In this document: positions 9,657 to 18,776 of the stretch, one piece after another
How positions within the stretch are numbered: position 1 is the stretch's first letter
Layout of the letters: every line of letters starts with the position of its first letter
Origin: Thermobifida halotolerans
GTDB taxonomy: Bacteria; Actinomycetota; Actinomycetes; Streptosporangiales; Streptosporangiaceae
Assembly (NCBI RefSeq): GCF_003574835.2
Contig: NZ_CP063196.1
Location: 620,001 to 684,000 of the forward strand
Direction: 5' to 3'
DNA length: 64,000 nucleotides
Notes under the pieces: model-generated
What the model saw: the letters and a program-made list of their open reading frames with translations, nothing else
Told to the model about the DNA's origin: nothing
Database searches by the model: none
Made by a program: the position numbers and the translations under genes

Positions 9657-12176
9657 TCATCCGGTCAGCGTCACGTAGGGCAGCACAATACCCATGACCA
9701 GGAAGAACAATCCGTTGGCGAGCACTCTCACCCCGACCAGCGCACTGCCCGCGACCGCCAGGCGGTAGGCGACCAGCCGGGTGCGGGCCCTGCGGCGCGA
9801 GTCGGCGGCCACCCGGACCGCGACGAGCAGGAGCAGGCCCAGCAGCACCGGGAACCACCACACCAGGCCGATTCCGGCCGGAAGCAGCTCCAGCAGTGCG
9901 GAGCACAGGTGCGCGACCAGGCCGACCAGGGCGTTGTCCCTGACCGCCTGGGCTCCGCCGAACAGGGCCGCCACCCATTCCTGTGAGGTGACGAACATTC
10001 CGTCCCGGAACTCCCACAGCCACAGTCCGACGCCGTCCAGGACGCCCGCGACAGCGGCGGGGCGGGCGAACCGGCGGCAGCGGCCCGCCGACATGGCGCG
10101 CTGCACCTGGTCCATGCCGCGCTGCACCCGACGCGCCTCCCTGCGCCGTCGGCGTTCGGCCCGCTCCGCGGCACGCGGGTCGGCGCCGTCCGGCGGGCTC
10201 CCCGGGAAACGGCGCCTCTCCCACTGCCTGGACGCCCGGGTCCGGGCGGCGGACCATCCCGCCTCGACCGAGGCGGTGAACCGCTCCCAGCGCCGTCGCC
10301 GCCGCGCGCGGGCCGCGGCCCGGTCGCGGGCGCGCTGGGCGGCCCCCGCCTGGACCGCCCCCGGCAGCAGCAGCACCGTCGCGACCAGGGCCGCCCGGGT
10401 GCCGCGCGCGTTGCGGTCACCGCGCAGCGCCGTGGCGCGCTGCTCGTTCCACCACCGGGCACGGGGGGCGTCGCTGCGCTGTCCGGGAAGCCACGACTGC
10501 GACCGCAGCAGCCACCGGTAGCGTCCCGTCGCCTCGGCGTCCAGGACGAGTTCGGCGGCGTGCGCCCAGGCCGAGTCCCAGTCGTGCTCGGCGGGCGGGG
10601 TGAAGCCCGGAGCGCCGGACAGCCGCTCCACGGTGGCACGGACCTGGCGCATGATGAGCGGCACCTCGTGCTGGACCAGTTCCAGCAGTTGGCAGCGCCG
10701 GGTCTCCTGACTGCGGCACTGGGGGTGGTCGCACCAGTGCCGGGCCGCCGACTCCAGGGCACCGAACTCGATCGCCTCGCGCAGCACGGCCTGCTGGGTG
10801 CTCTCGCCCCGGGCCAGTTCCAGCACACCCTCGGCGCCCACCGGGTGGCCGCGGTAGCGCGGGGGCAGGCCGGGCACGTACTGGGCGGCCAGCGCGCTGA
10901 TCGCGGCGTGGGCCCGCTCGGGGCGGTCGCGCACCTGCTCCAGGGGGGCGCGGTCGAAGGTGAGGTCGTGGACCTCGCGGTCCAGCCAGGTGCGCAGCTC
11001 CTGGTGGCGGTTGTGGAGCCAGACCGCCCCCTTGTCGAAGCGGTCCATCAGGTCGAAGGCGAGACTGGGCGGGTCCTCGTGGGAGATCCCCTCGAAGGTG
11101 ATCGGCCGGTGGTGGCGCGGCCTGGCCACGGTGGGCCGCTCGCCGCGCAGCCACCGGCGGACCTGGGCGCCGCCCCAGCGGGCCTTGGGATCGGGGGTGA
11201 GCAGGCCGCGGACCAGCAGCCGCCAGTGCTCGTCGGCGACGGCGGAGACGTCCACCTCGGTGTTGCGGGCGGTCAGCCAGTTGCCGCTGTGCGGGGGGCG
11301 CCTGCCGGTGACGAGTTCGTGCGCGATGACGCCCAGCGACCACCACGCGGCCGGGGCCTCGCGGCGGCCCTCGACGATCTCGGGCGCCGCGTAGGCCTCG
11401 GTGACGGCCTGCCCGCCGTAGACCTGGCTCATGGTCGCGCGCACCGCCCCGCCGAAGTCGGTCAGCGCGAACACCGGCGGGTCCGGTTCGCGGATCAGCA
11501 GGTTCTCGGGTTTGACGTCGGTGTGGTTGTAGTGCAGCGACTCCTGCCAGTGGCACAGGCAGTCGGTGACGGCCCCGACGATCGCGCGGGCGCGCTCGTC
11601 GGGAAGGGGGGCCTGGTCGATGAGGGTGCGCAGGGAGCCCAGCGCGAAGTACTCCTGGGCCTCCCAGGCGATCTCCTCGCCCCAGGGGGTCCGCGCGTGT
11701 CCGTAGCCGTGGATGGCGGGGACGTGCGGACTGGCCGAGCCGAGGGCGCGCAGCCGGTCCAGCAGGTCCCGGTTGAGGTCGTGGCCCGCCCGGTACAGCT
11801 TGAGCGCGATCCGGCGTCCGCCCTCGCCCTCGCCCGCGGGCACGGCCCGGTAGACCACGGCCTCGCCGCCCGCGCCGACGTAGTCCTGGACGGTGTAGCG
11901 CTCGCGCAGTTCGGCGGGGATCCGGTACTCGACCTCGCTGGCCGGGCCCTCCAGGATCCGCCAGGCCATCCGGCCCAGTACCCCCTGGCGGCGTGCACGC
12001 GCCGCCAGGACCGCGGTGCGCCCGGGGTCCGCGTCGAGCCGTCTGGTCGCGCCGGGACGCAGCAGCGCGGTGAGTCGGCGGGTCACCCCCGGTTCGGGGG
12101 AGAGCCGGGTGGTCGGCTCGACCGCGTCGATCCTGCGGGTGGGTGCGTCGGGGTCGGGGGGTTCGGAAACTGCCAT
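9657..12176 (-). CDS. Large membrane-anchored serine/threonine protein kinase
   Basis: This is an 839-aa protein. A Hanks-type kinase domain spans about residues 110-370. It has a Gly loop VGAGGEAVVYRA, the lysine strand RIALKLYRA, catalytic loop HTDVKPENLL (from residue 218, HTD instead of HRD), DFG in LTDFGGAV, and TEAYAAPEIVEG. The middle has a Cys/His stretch (WCDHPQCRSQETRRC) and is rich in Arg-Ala helices. The C-terminus holds about three membrane spans (LVWWFPVLLGLLLLVAV and NGLFFLVMGIVLPYV). No PASTA repeats are seen. The start at ATG 12176 is preferred; an open extension to 12254 looks non-coding. Target unknown. Confidence 0.85.
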   Translation of the reverse strand: MAVSEPPDPDAPTRRIDAVEPTTRLSPEPGVTRRLTALLRPGATRRLDADPGRTAVLAARARRQGVLGRMAWRILEGPASEVEYRIPAELRERYTVQDYVGAGGEAVVYRAVPAGEGEGGRRIALKLYRAGHDLNRDLLDRLRALGSASPHVPAIHGYGHARTPWGEEIAWEAQEYFALGSLRTLIDQAPLPDERARAIVGAVTDCLCHWQESLHYNHTDVKPENLLIREPDPPVFALTDFGGAVRATMSQVYGGQAVTEAYAAPEIVEGRREAPAAWWSLGVIAHELVTGRRPPHSGNWLTARNTEVDVSAVADEHWRLLVRGLLTPDPKARWGGAQVRRWLRGERPTVARPRHHRPITFEGISHEDPPSLAFDLMDRFDKGAVWLHNRHQELRTWLDREVHDLTFDRAPLEQVRDRPERAHAAISALAAQYVPGLPPRYRGHPVGAEGVLELARGESTQQAVLREAIEFGALESAARHWCDHPQCRSQETRRCQLLELVQHEVPLIMRQVRATVERLSGAPGFTPPAEHDWDSAWAHAAELVLDAEATGRYRWLLRSQSWLPGQRSDAPRARWWNEQRATALRGDRNARGTRAALVATVLLLPGAVQAGAAQRARDRAAARARRRRRWERFTASVEAGWSAARTRASRQWERRRFPGSPPDGADPRAAERAERRRRREARRVQRGMDQVQRAMSAGRCRRFARPAAVAGVLDGVGLWLWEFRDGMFVTSQEWVAALFGGAQAVRDNALVGLVAHLCSALLELLPAGIGLVWWFPVLLGLLLLVAVRVAADSRRRARTRLVAYRLAVAGSALVGVRVLANGLFFLVMGIVLPYVTLTG

Positions 12177-12341
12177 CGGGAAAGCGACGCTCCAAAGCGG
12201 TTGGACCGGTGGGTTGTCGGCCCCTCTCAGGGTAGGCGACCCGGATCGCGGCACCGGTGTCCGCGGTTCCGGCTCACCCTGTTGGACGCGGCGGAGCGCG
12301 CCGCGGATGCGTTCGGGACGGGATTTGTCGGGGCGGCGCGG

Positions 12342-12662
12342 TCAGCGGTGCGCGCCGTCCTCCCCGCGCGGGGCCACGCCGAGGCGGGCGCAGGCCTCCC
12401 GGTACAGCCGCACGACCTCGGCGCGGATCTGCGCGCGCTCGGTGAGCGGCCGCGACCAGGGAATACGCACGTCGACCTCGCGGGCGTCGACGGTGGCGGA
12501 GTACTCGCCGGCCGTGCCGTCCAGTCCGGTCATCCGGGCGGCGGTCGCCTCCGGCAGGCCGCCGAAGGCCCGGACGATCAGCAGGGTGTCCTCGGGGTGG
12601 TCGTCGTTCATGTGCGCGGTGACCGCGGCGACGACCTCGGGAGGAAACGGGGTGGCGGACAA
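12342..12662 (-). CDS. DUF2470 domain protein
   Basis: This 106-aa protein matches the DUF2470 fold found alone or at the C-terminus of HugZ/heme-utilisation and flavin-like split-barrel proteins. The HMNDDHPED motif (about residues 17-25) is diagnostic. It is followed by a DARGVDVRIPW-like strand and an R-x-E-V-V-R-LYREA helix. It starts with TTG at 12662 after an AAAGGA site. A role in heme or siderophore metabolism is suggested by family only. Confidence 0.75.
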   Translation of the reverse strand: MSATPFPPEVVAAVTAHMNDDHPEDTLLIVRAFGGLPEATAARMTGLDGTAGEYSATVDAREVDVRIPWSRPLTERAQIRAEVVRLYREACARLGVAPRGEDGAHR

Positions 12663-12692
12663 GCTCGGGTCCTTTCGGGCCGAAAAGCGGGC

Positions 12693-12722
12693 GGGGCCGC
12701 CGACGCGCTGGTCGGCGGCCCC
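12693..12722 (-). terminator. Terminator of the yceI gene
   Basis: A perfect 12-bp stem (12693-12704 with 12711-12722) has a 6-base loop. On the minus strand it is followed by a C-rich run and TTTT. It sits 54 bases after the yceI stop and ahead of the DUF2470 start. Confidence 0.75.
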
Positions 12723-12775
12723 ATCACGATATCGGGAGCCCTCGGGGGCGTCCGCGCCGCGGAAGGCGGGGCGGC

Positions 12776-13321
12776 TCAGCTCTGCTGGAGGGTGAACTCG
12801 GCGTCGATCTCGATCCTGACCCTGTCGCCGACGACCACGCCGCCGCCCTCCATCGGCATGTGGATGTCCACGCCGAACTCCTTGCGGCTGATCTCGGTCT
12901 CGGCGTGGAAGCCCGCGCGGGTCAGGCCGTAGGGGTCGACCGTGGAGCCGTTGAACTCCAGGGCCAGTTCCACCGGCCGGGTGTTGCCCTTGATGGTCAG
13001 GTCGCCCACCAGGACGAAGTCCTCGTCCTTCTGGCGCAGCCCGGTGGAGACGAAGGTGAACTCCGGGTGGTTGGCGACGTCGAAGAAGTCCGCGGAGCGG
13101 ATGTGCTCGTCGCGCTGGGCCTGGTTGGTGTTGATGGAGCCGGCGTCGATGGTGGCGGTCACCGAGGACTGGAACGGGTCCTCGGGGACGGTCAGCGTGG
13201 CGTCGAACTTCTCGAAGCGGCCCCGCACCTTGCTGACCATCATGTGGCGTACGGAGAAGCCGACCTCGGAGTGCGCGGCGTCGATGGACCAGGTGCCCGC
13301 GGGAAGCTGCTGCTGGGACAT
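12776..13321 (-). CDS. YceI-family lipid-binding protein
   Basis: The 181-aa beta-barrel protein has the YceI pattern GTWSIDAAHSEVGFSVRHMM, KVRGRFEKFDATL, ASINTNQAQRDEHIRSADFFD (here GSINT) and PEFTFVST. It ends with a strand set including ISRKEFGVDIHMPMEGGGV. Family members bind isoprenoid or fatty lipids. No signal peptide is seen, as in many cytosolic actinobacterial homologues. Start ATG 13321; the longer upstream frame overlaps the promoter. It is divergent from a MarR gene with a palindrome between, suggesting MarR control. Confidence 0.9.
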   Translation of the reverse strand: MSQQQLPAGTWSIDAAHSEVGFSVRHMMVSKVRGRFEKFDATLTVPEDPFQSSVTATIDAGSINTNQAQRDEHIRSADFFDVANHPEFTFVSTGLRQKDEDFVLVGDLTIKGNTRPVELALEFNGSTVDPYGLTRAGFHAETEISRKEFGVDIHMPMEGGGVVVGDRVRIEIDAEFTLQQS

Positions 13322-13367
13322 GGTTTTCCCCCTGGGAGTGCTCGGAGTGGGCGGACGGCGTCCGTTA

Positions 13368-13382
13368 TTGTTGAAGCAACAA
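13368..13382. promoter_or_regulatory. Palindromic operator between yceI and marR
   Basis: TTGTTG-AAG-CAACAA is a perfect 6-bp inverted repeat with a 3-base spacer, in the 128-base gap between the divergent genes. It is 47 bases from the yceI start and 68 from marR. Size and symmetry suit a MarR dimer. Binding by the neighbouring regulator is inferred. Confidence 0.6.
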
Positions 13383-13449
13383 CAACGTCGCCAAAACATT
13401 CTTCCCAGGAAGATAACTTAGCGTCCGGGAGGAAGGCGCCGCAAGTACG

Positions 13450-13926
13450 ATGGCCGCCATGAACGCGGTCAACTGGCTGAGCGAGGAGGAGCAGCGCGTC
13501 TGGCGCCGCTTCCTCGCCGTCAACTCCCTGCTCCAGGAGCGCCTCGACCGGGACCTGCAGCGCAGGGACGGCCTCACGCTCGTGGAGTACGCGATCCTGG
13601 TCCACCTGTCGGAGGCGGAGGGGCAGCGGATGCGCATGCGCTCGCTCGCCGACACGGTGATCGTCTCCAAGAGCCGCCTGTCGCACCAGGTGGCCCGCCT
13701 GGAGCGGGACGGGTACGTGCGACGGGAGAGCTGCGTGGAGGACCGGCGCGGCTTCTGGGCGGTGCTCACCGAGGAGGGCGCCAAGGTGCTGCGCGCCGCG
13801 GCGCCCGGACACGTCGCCCAGGTGCGCGAGCATCTGTTCGACCGGCTCACCGAGGAACAGGTCGCCCGGTTCGGGGAGATCATGGCGGTCCTGGAGAGTG
13901 GACTGCGCGACACCCCCGCGGACTGA
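13450..13926 (+). CDS. MarR-family transcriptional regulator
   Basis: The 158-aa protein has the MarR winged-helix layout: the TLVEYAILVHLSEAEG helix, MRSLADTVIVSKSRLSHQVARLERDGYV recognition region, the wing DRRGFWAVLTEEGAKVL, and a C-terminal dimerisation helix pair. It probably represses itself and the divergent yceI through the palindrome at 13368-13382. The ligand is unknown. Start ATG 13450, with ATG 13459 as an alternative. Confidence 0.92.
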   Translation: MAAMNAVNWLSEEEQRVWRRFLAVNSLLQERLDRDLQRRDGLTLVEYAILVHLSEAEGQRMRMRSLADTVIVSKSRLSHQVARLERDGYVRRESCVEDRRGFWAVLTEEGAKVLRAAAPGHVAQVREHLFDRLTEEQVARFGEIMAVLESGLRDTPAD

Positions 13927-13997
13927 ACGCGACGCTACGGGGCTTTCGCGGGGGACTACAGCAAGCGGACCCGCGCGGACGCAGTAGAGTCACGCAT

Positions 13998-14702
13998 GTG
14001 GCTGGACCTACCATCATCGGCGCGCAGAACTTCCGGGACGACGACGGAAGCGTCGACCCCAGGGTGCGGGAGAAACTCGACGCCTACGCCCGGGGCAGAG
14101 TCGGCGACCGCCAGGTGCTGGAGGCGCTGCGCAGGGCGAGGCTCCTGGTCCCGGTGGTCGCCCGGCCGGTCAAGACCGCCCAGGACGCCGACGGGCGCAC
14201 CTTCGATCAGCGCAGCGAGGTCGCGATGCCCGTGCTGATCGGCAAGGACGGTCGGCGCGGAGTCCTCGCCTTCACCTCGGTGGACACCGTCAAACGCTGG
14301 CGGGAGGACGCGCGGCCCATCCCGGTCAGCACCCAGGAGGCCTGTCGCGCCGCGTTCGAGGACAACGCCGACGCCGTCGTCGTGGACGTCGCCGGACCCG
14401 TCACCTACGCGATCCAGGGACGGTTCCTCACCGCCCTCGCCGAGTACGGCAGGGTGCCCGAACCCAAGGACGACCCGCAGGTCCTCGCGCTGATCTACCG
14501 CATCACCCACACCGAGTTCGGCATCGAACGCGTCCGCATCCACGACTCCGAACGCGCCGACATCGGCATCCGCCTGGAGTTGGAGCGGCGCGACGACGAG
14601 GCCATCCGCAACGTGGCCGACCGGTTGGCCAGCGAACTGGCCGTCATCCTGCCCGGCGGCGTCGAACTGAGCGCCGTGGTCCGCGCCCGCCGCGGCAGGT
14701 GA
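13998..14702 (+). CDS. SseB-family protein
   Basis: The 234-aa protein contains the SseB N-terminal-like domain: LLVPVVARPVK, AMPVLIGKDGRRGVLAFTS and VVVDVAGPVTYAIQ, followed by a second alpha/beta half with VRIHDSERADIGIRLEL. In actinobacteria such proteins are encoded near prs or infC-type housekeeping genes, and their function is not established. GTG 13998 is the start; the nearby ATG at 13996 is in another frame. Confidence 0.8.
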   Translation: MAGPTIIGAQNFRDDDGSVDPRVREKLDAYARGRVGDRQVLEALRRARLLVPVVARPVKTAQDADGRTFDQRSEVAMPVLIGKDGRRGVLAFTSVDTVKRWREDARPIPVSTQEACRAAFEDNADAVVVDVAGPVTYAIQGRFLTALAEYGRVPEPKDDPQVLALIYRITHTEFGIERVRIHDSERADIGIRLELERRDDEAIRNVADRLASELAVILPGGVELSAVVRARRGR

Positions 14703-14798
14703 GGCGGGACCCGCCGTCCGGTCTCCCCCGCTCCCGCGGCCTGCCCGGAGCCCGCGGCGCGACCGCGTCCCGACACCGGGAGGCCGAGGAGCGGGCCG

Positions 14799-14860
14799 CA
14801 CCCCCTCCGGGGCGGAGGCCACCCGGACACCTCCCCTCGGTACCGAGGCCGCAGGGCCCC
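14799..14860. repeat. GC-rich block related to 345-405
   Basis: About 26 bases starting at 14809 nearly match those starting at 380, and both are flanked by CCCCCTCCGGGG and GCAGGGCCCC words, though in a different order. It lies in the 253-base gap between the SseB gene and the prepilin peptidase, in which no gene is seen. This could be a degenerate repeat or shared hairpin words in GC-rich DNA. Confidence 0.3.
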
Positions 14861-14955
14861 TCGGTCCGGGACGGCCCGAGACCCCCTCCTCGACGCCCCG
14901 GCGCCGTCCACAGCCGACCGGGGCCGTCGCCGCGCCCTCCGGAGGAGACGGCAGA

Positions 14956-15774
14956 ATGCCGGGCATGTCCTCCGCTCTGCTGCTCGGCCTGGCGCTGGCG
15001 CCCCTCGGCGGCCTCCTCGCCCACCACGCCGGACGCGTCGTCGTGCTGTTCACGGCCCACGACCCCGGCGACGGCGACGACACCGGTCCCGACGACGCCC
15101 CGGGCCCGCCCCCGCCGTCCCTGCCCGGCTCGGGGCGTGCGGTGCCGTGGGCGCGCTGGTCGCCGCTGCCGTGGCGGCTCGTGCTCACCGGACGCGGCCC
15201 CGGAGCGGAACGGGTGGCCGCCCCGTGGCCCGTCGTCGTCGGCGCGGCCGCGGCCTTCGCCGCGGTCGGGTTCTGCGGTGCGCAGCGCTCCGCCGCCGAG
15301 ATCGCGGCCCTGGCCTTCCTCGCGCTGTGGGGAACCCTGCTGACCGCCGTCGACCTGCGTGTCCAGCGCCTGCCCGACGCGCTGGTCCGCCCCGCCTACC
15401 CGGTGGCGCTGGCCCTGCTGGCCGCCGCCGCCCTCACCACCCCCTCCGGCACGTCCTCGGCCGTCGGCGCGCTCGTCGGCATGGCCGGAATGTGGGCGGT
15501 CTACTGGCTGCTGTGGTTCGTCTACCCGCCGGGCATGGGCTGGGGCGACGTCAAGCTCTCCGGTCTGGTCGGCCTCCACCTGGGCTGGTTCGGGCTCGAC
15601 ACGGCGGTCGCCGGAGCAGCCGCCGCCTTCCTGCTCTTCACCTGCGTGGGACTGGTCCTCATCGCGCTGGGACGCGCCGGACGCAGAACCCAGATCCCCT
15701 TCGGACCGTTCATGATCGGCGGCGCGCTCCTGGTGATCCTCCTGGGCGATTCGCTCCCACTGCTCACGGAGTGA
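14956..15774 (+). CDS. A24-family prepilin peptidase
   Basis: This 272-aa polytopic membrane aspartyl protease cleaves type IV pilin-like signal peptides. The two catalytic Asp motifs are visible: [12 protein letters not shown] and [11 protein letters not shown] (GxGD). The N-terminal Cys-rich methylase region of PilD is absent; instead there is one helix and a Pro/Asp-rich loop (residues 30-75), as in reduced actinobacterial homologues. GGAGGAG at 14941-14947 supports ATG 14956. No pilin genes are in the window, so its substrates (tad or competence pilins) lie elsewhere. Confidence 0.88.
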   Translation: MPGMSSALLLGLALAPLGGLLAHHAGRVVVLFTAHDPGDGDDTGPDDAPGPPPPSLPGSGRAVPWARWSPLPWRLVLTGRGPGAERVAAPWPVVVGAAAAFAAVGFCGAQRSAAEIAALAFLALWGTLLTAVDLRVQRLPDALVRPAYPVALALLAAAALTTPSGTSSAVGALVGMAGMWAVYWLLWFVYPPGMGWGDVKLSGLVGLHLGWFGLDTAVAGAAAAFLLFTCVGLVLIALGRAGRRTQIPFGPFMIGGALLVILLGDSLPLLTE

Positions 15775-15818
15775 GACCGATGTCGCCCTCTGCGGCGGGG
15801 CATGAAAAGATCGGAGTC

Positions 15819-17000
15819 ATGTTGCGCTGGCTGACCGCTGGGGAGTCCCACGGACCGGCACTCGTCGCGATCGTGGAGGGCCTACCGGCCGGCGTGTCCG
15901 TCACCTCGGACGACATCGCCGCCGCGCTGCTCCGCCGCCGCGCCGGGTACGGCCGGGGCGCCCGTATGAAATTCGAGAAGGACGAGGTCTCCCTCATCGG
16001 AGGCATCCGACACGGCCGAACCCTGGGCGGCCCCGTGGCCATCGAGGTGGGCAACACCGAGTGGCCCAAGTGGGAGAAGGTCATGTCTCCCGACCCGGTG
16101 CCCGCCGAGGAGTTGGAGGGGGTCGCGCGCAACGCGCCGCTGACCCGACCCCGCCCCGGACACGCCGACTTCGTCGGCATGCAGAAGTACGGCTACGACG
16201 AGGCCCGCCCGATCCTGGAGCGCGCCAGCGCCCGCGAGACCGCCGCCCGCGTCGCCGCCGGCGAGGTCGCCCGCCGCTTCCTCCGCCAGGCGCTCGGCGT
16301 CGAGATCCTCAGCCACGTGGTCGCGATGGGCAGCGTCAGCGTGCCCGACGACGCATCCGCCCCCGGCCCCGGCGACCTCGCCCGCGTGGACGCCGACCCG
16401 GTCCGCTGCTTCGACCCCGGGACCAGCGCCCGCATGGTCGCCGAGGTCGACGACACCCGCAAGACCGGCGACACCCTCGGTGGCGTCGTCGAGGTCCTCG
16501 CCTACGGGCTGCCGCCCGGCCTGGGCAGCCACGTCCACTGGGACCGCCGCCTCGACGCGCGCGTGGCCGGGGCGCTCATGGGCATCCAGGCCATCAAGGG
16601 CGTGGAGTTCGGTGACGGCTTCCGCACCGCGGCGCGCCGCGGTTCCGCCGCCCACGACGAGATCGAACCCGGCCCCGACGGCGTGCGCCGCCGCACCAAC
16701 CGCGCGGGCGGCGTCGAGGGCGGCATGAGCACCGGCGACCCGCTGCGCGTGCGTGCCGCCATGAAGCCCATCGCCACCGTGCCCCGCGCCCTGGACACCG
16801 TCGACGTGGTCACCGGCGAGCCCGCGCAGGCCCACCACCAGCGCAGCGACGTCACCGCGGTCCCCGCCGCGGGCGTGGTCGCCGAGGCCATGGTCGCGCT
16901 GGTGCTGGCCGAGGCGGCGATCGAGAAGTTCGGCGGGGACTCGGTCGCCGAGACCGCCCGCAACCTGCGCGGCTACCTGGACTCGCTGACCGTCCGGTGA
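15819..17000 (+). CDS. aroC: Chorismate synthase
   Basis: It converts EPSP to chorismate, the last shikimate step, with reduced FMN as cofactor. The 393-aa protein shows the signature regions [70 protein letters not shown] (split here into motifs) and [13 protein letters not shown]. It ends with an [11 protein letters not shown] helix. ATG 15819. It starts the aroC-aroK-[ATPase-TOPRIM]-aroB-efp-nusB run. Confidence 0.97.
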   Translation: MLRWLTAGESHGPALVAIVEGLPAGVSVTSDDIAAALLRRRAGYGRGARMKFEKDEVSLIGGIRHGRTLGGPVAIEVGNTEWPKWEKVMSPDPVPAEELEGVARNAPLTRPRPGHADFVGMQKYGYDEARPILERASARETAARVAAGEVARRFLRQALGVEILSHVVAMGSVSVPDDASAPGPGDLARVDADPVRCFDPGTSARMVAEVDDTRKTGDTLGGVVEVLAYGLPPGLGSHVHWDRRLDARVAGALMGIQAIKGVEFGDGFRTAARRGSAAHDEIEPGPDGVRRRTNRAGGVEGGMSTGDPLRVRAAMKPIATVPRALDTVDVVTGEPAQAHHQRSDVTAVPAAGVVAEAMVALVLAEAAIEKFGGDSVAETARNLRGYLDSLTVR

Positions 17001-17038
17001 CCGCGGCCGCATCCCGGGACGCAAGAAGGAGTTCTCCG

Positions 17039-17557
17039 ATGAGCAGACCCGCCGCGGTGCTGATCGGCTCACCCGGTTCGGGCAAGTCGACCGTGGGGCG
17101 CGCGCTGGCCGACCGGCTCGGTGTCGACCTGCTCGACACCGACGCCGAGATCGAACGGCGCGCGGGCAAACCCATCGGCGACATCTTCGTCGAGGACGGC
17201 GAGGACGCGTTCCGGGCGATGGAACGCGAGGTCGTGGCCGAGGCGCTGGCCGGGGCGACCGGGGTGGTGGCGCTGGGCGGCGGCTCGGTGCTGGACGAGC
17301 GCACCCGCGCCGACCTGGCCGGGCACCACGTCGTCTACCTGGAGGTGGAGTTCGCCGACGCGGCCAGGCGGGTGGGCCTCGACACCGCGCGCCCGCTGCT
17401 GCTGGGCAACCCGCGTGCCCGCCTGAGGGCCCTGCTCCAGGAACGGCTGCCCATCTACCGGGAGCTGGCCACGACCACCGTGTCCACCAGCGAGTACTCG
17501 CCCGAGGAGGCCGCCGACCGGATCGTCGAGGCCCTGGAGGGCACCGCCGATGCCTGA
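17039..17557 (+). CDS. aroK: Shikimate kinase
   Basis: It phosphorylates shikimate with ATP. The 172-aa P-loop protein has GSPGSGKST at residues 10-18, the substrate Asp region [11 protein letters not shown], catalytic ALGGGSVL and the lid [15 protein letters not shown] followed by [19 protein letters not shown] precedes ATG 17039. Its last 8 bases overlap the start of the ATPase gene, so the cassette is translationally linked to it. Confidence 0.96.
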   Translation: MSRPAAVLIGSPGSGKSTVGRALADRLGVDLLDTDAEIERRAGKPIGDIFVEDGEDAFRAMEREVVAEALAGATGVVALGGGSVLDERTRADLAGHHVVYLEVEFADAARRVGLDTARPLLLGNPRARLRALLQERLPIYRELATTTVSTSEYSPEEAADRIVEALEGTADA

Positions 17558-18776
17558 CCGCAAACCTCCGCAGATCACCCGGATCAGGGTGCGCAACTAC
17601 CGGGCGCTGCGGGACGTCGACATCAAGGATCTGCGCCCCTTCACCGTGCTGGTCGGCCCCAACGGCAGCGGCAAGTCGACACTGTTCGACGTCTTCGCGT
17701 TCCTCAGCGAGTGCTTCACCGACGGGGTCCGTAGGGCCTGCGACCGGCGCGGCGGGCTACCCGAACTGTTCTCCCGGGGTTCTTCTGGTCCGTTGGAGAT
17801 TGAGATCACCTACCAGAGCGACGTCCGTATCGGGGGAAGACCACGGCGGCGTACACTCTCCTACCTGTTGTCCCTGGACCAGAAGAGGGGAAGGGCCGTG
17901 GTCGACCGGGAGGTGCTCCGCTGGAGCATCTCGCCCGGCCCCGGACGCCCCAACCACATCATCGACTTCCGTCAAGGGCGGGGAAAGGTCGCCGACGAGG
18001 AATCGGGAGTCACAGCCGAACAGGAACTGGCCGCCTCCGACGTGCTTGCGGTGAGCGCTCTGGGACAGTTGCGCAACCATCCGAGGGTGGTCGCGCTAAA
18101 GGAGTTCGTCTCCGGCTGGTACCTGTCCTATCTGAGCGTCGACGACGAGCGCAAGCCCCCCCAGGCGGGGCCACAGGAGCATCTCAGCCGCTCCGGGGAC
18201 AACCTCAGCAACGTCCTGCAGTATCTGAAGGAGGAGCACCCTGAGCGGCTGAACACGGTGATCGACCAACTGCGTCGGGCGATTCCCGCTCTAGGAGAGG
18301 TGACCTACCAGACGTCGCCGGATGGCCGACTCATTCTCATGATGCGGGATGAACCGTTCGACCAGCCGGTCCTGGCTCACTTCGTCTCGGACGGCACCCT
18401 CAAGATGCTCTCCTATCTAGTCATCTTCTCCGACCCGGACATCGCGCCGTTCATCGGGGTGGAGGAGCCCGAGAACTTCCTCTACCCGCACTTGCTGCCA
18501 GGGTTGGCGAGTCTGTGCCGGGAGGCCGCATCGAGGTCGCAGATTCTCGTGACTACCCATTCTCCGGAGTTCGTGGACGAGTGCCAGCCCACCGAGGTGC
18601 TGGCTCTCTACAGAGGGGAGGACGGCTACACCCGGGTGGTCCGCCCCCACCTCATCGAGGCGGTGAACGCGATGATGGACAGCGGAGCGAGGCTCGGGTG
18701 GCTATGGGAGGCCGGGTACTTCGAAGAGCTTCCCAAACCGAGAACCGTCGTGAGGGATTCCGGAGACGAGGAGTGA
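17550..18776 (+). CDS. AAA/ABC-type ATPase of a putative defence pair (OLD/AAA15-21-like)
   Basis: The 408-aa protein has a RecF/SMC-like ATPase layout. The N-terminal strand [17 protein letters not shown] leads to Walker [10 protein letters not shown] (36-44). Next comes a variable middle, the ABC-type signature SDGTLKML (280-287), Walker [13 protein letters not shown] (E305/E306), and switch-His TTHSPEF (335-341). No nuclease domain is fused. This is the COG4637-like ATPase type commonly partnered with DUF4276. It overlaps aroK by 8 bases and the next gene by 4. Codons are visibly less GC-rich at third positions (CTA, TCT, TTG, AAT) than in aroK or aroB, suggesting acquisition. Confidence 0.88.
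   Translation: MPDRKPPQITRIRVRNYRALRDVDIKDLRPFTVLVGPNGSGKSTLFDVFAFLSECFTDGVRRACDRRGGLPELFSRGSSGPLEIEITYQSDVRIGGRPRRRTLSYLLSLDQKRGRAVVDREVLRWSISPGPGRPNHIIDFRQGRGKVADEESGVTAEQELAASDVLAVSALGQLRNHPRVVALKEFVSGWYLSYLSVDDERKPPQAGPQEHLSRSGDNLSNVLQYLKEEHPERLNTVIDQLRRAIPALGEVTYQTSPDGRLILMMRDEPFDQPVLAHFVSDGTLKMLSYLVIFSDPDIAPFIGVEEPENFLYPHLLPGLASLCREAASRSQILVTTHSPEFVDECQPTEVLALYRGEDGYTRVVRPHLIEAVNAMMDSGARLGWLWEAGYFEELPKPRTVVRDSGDEE

Noticed and set aside
10560-12932. 790-residue plus-strand open frame opposite the kinase gene
   Set aside because: It is antisense to a clear kinase, with no recognisable motif; a typical high-GC shadow frame.
14956-15774. Type IV pilus locus around the prepilin peptidase
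   Set aside because: No pilin, ATPase or secretin genes are nearby; the gene stands alone before aroC.
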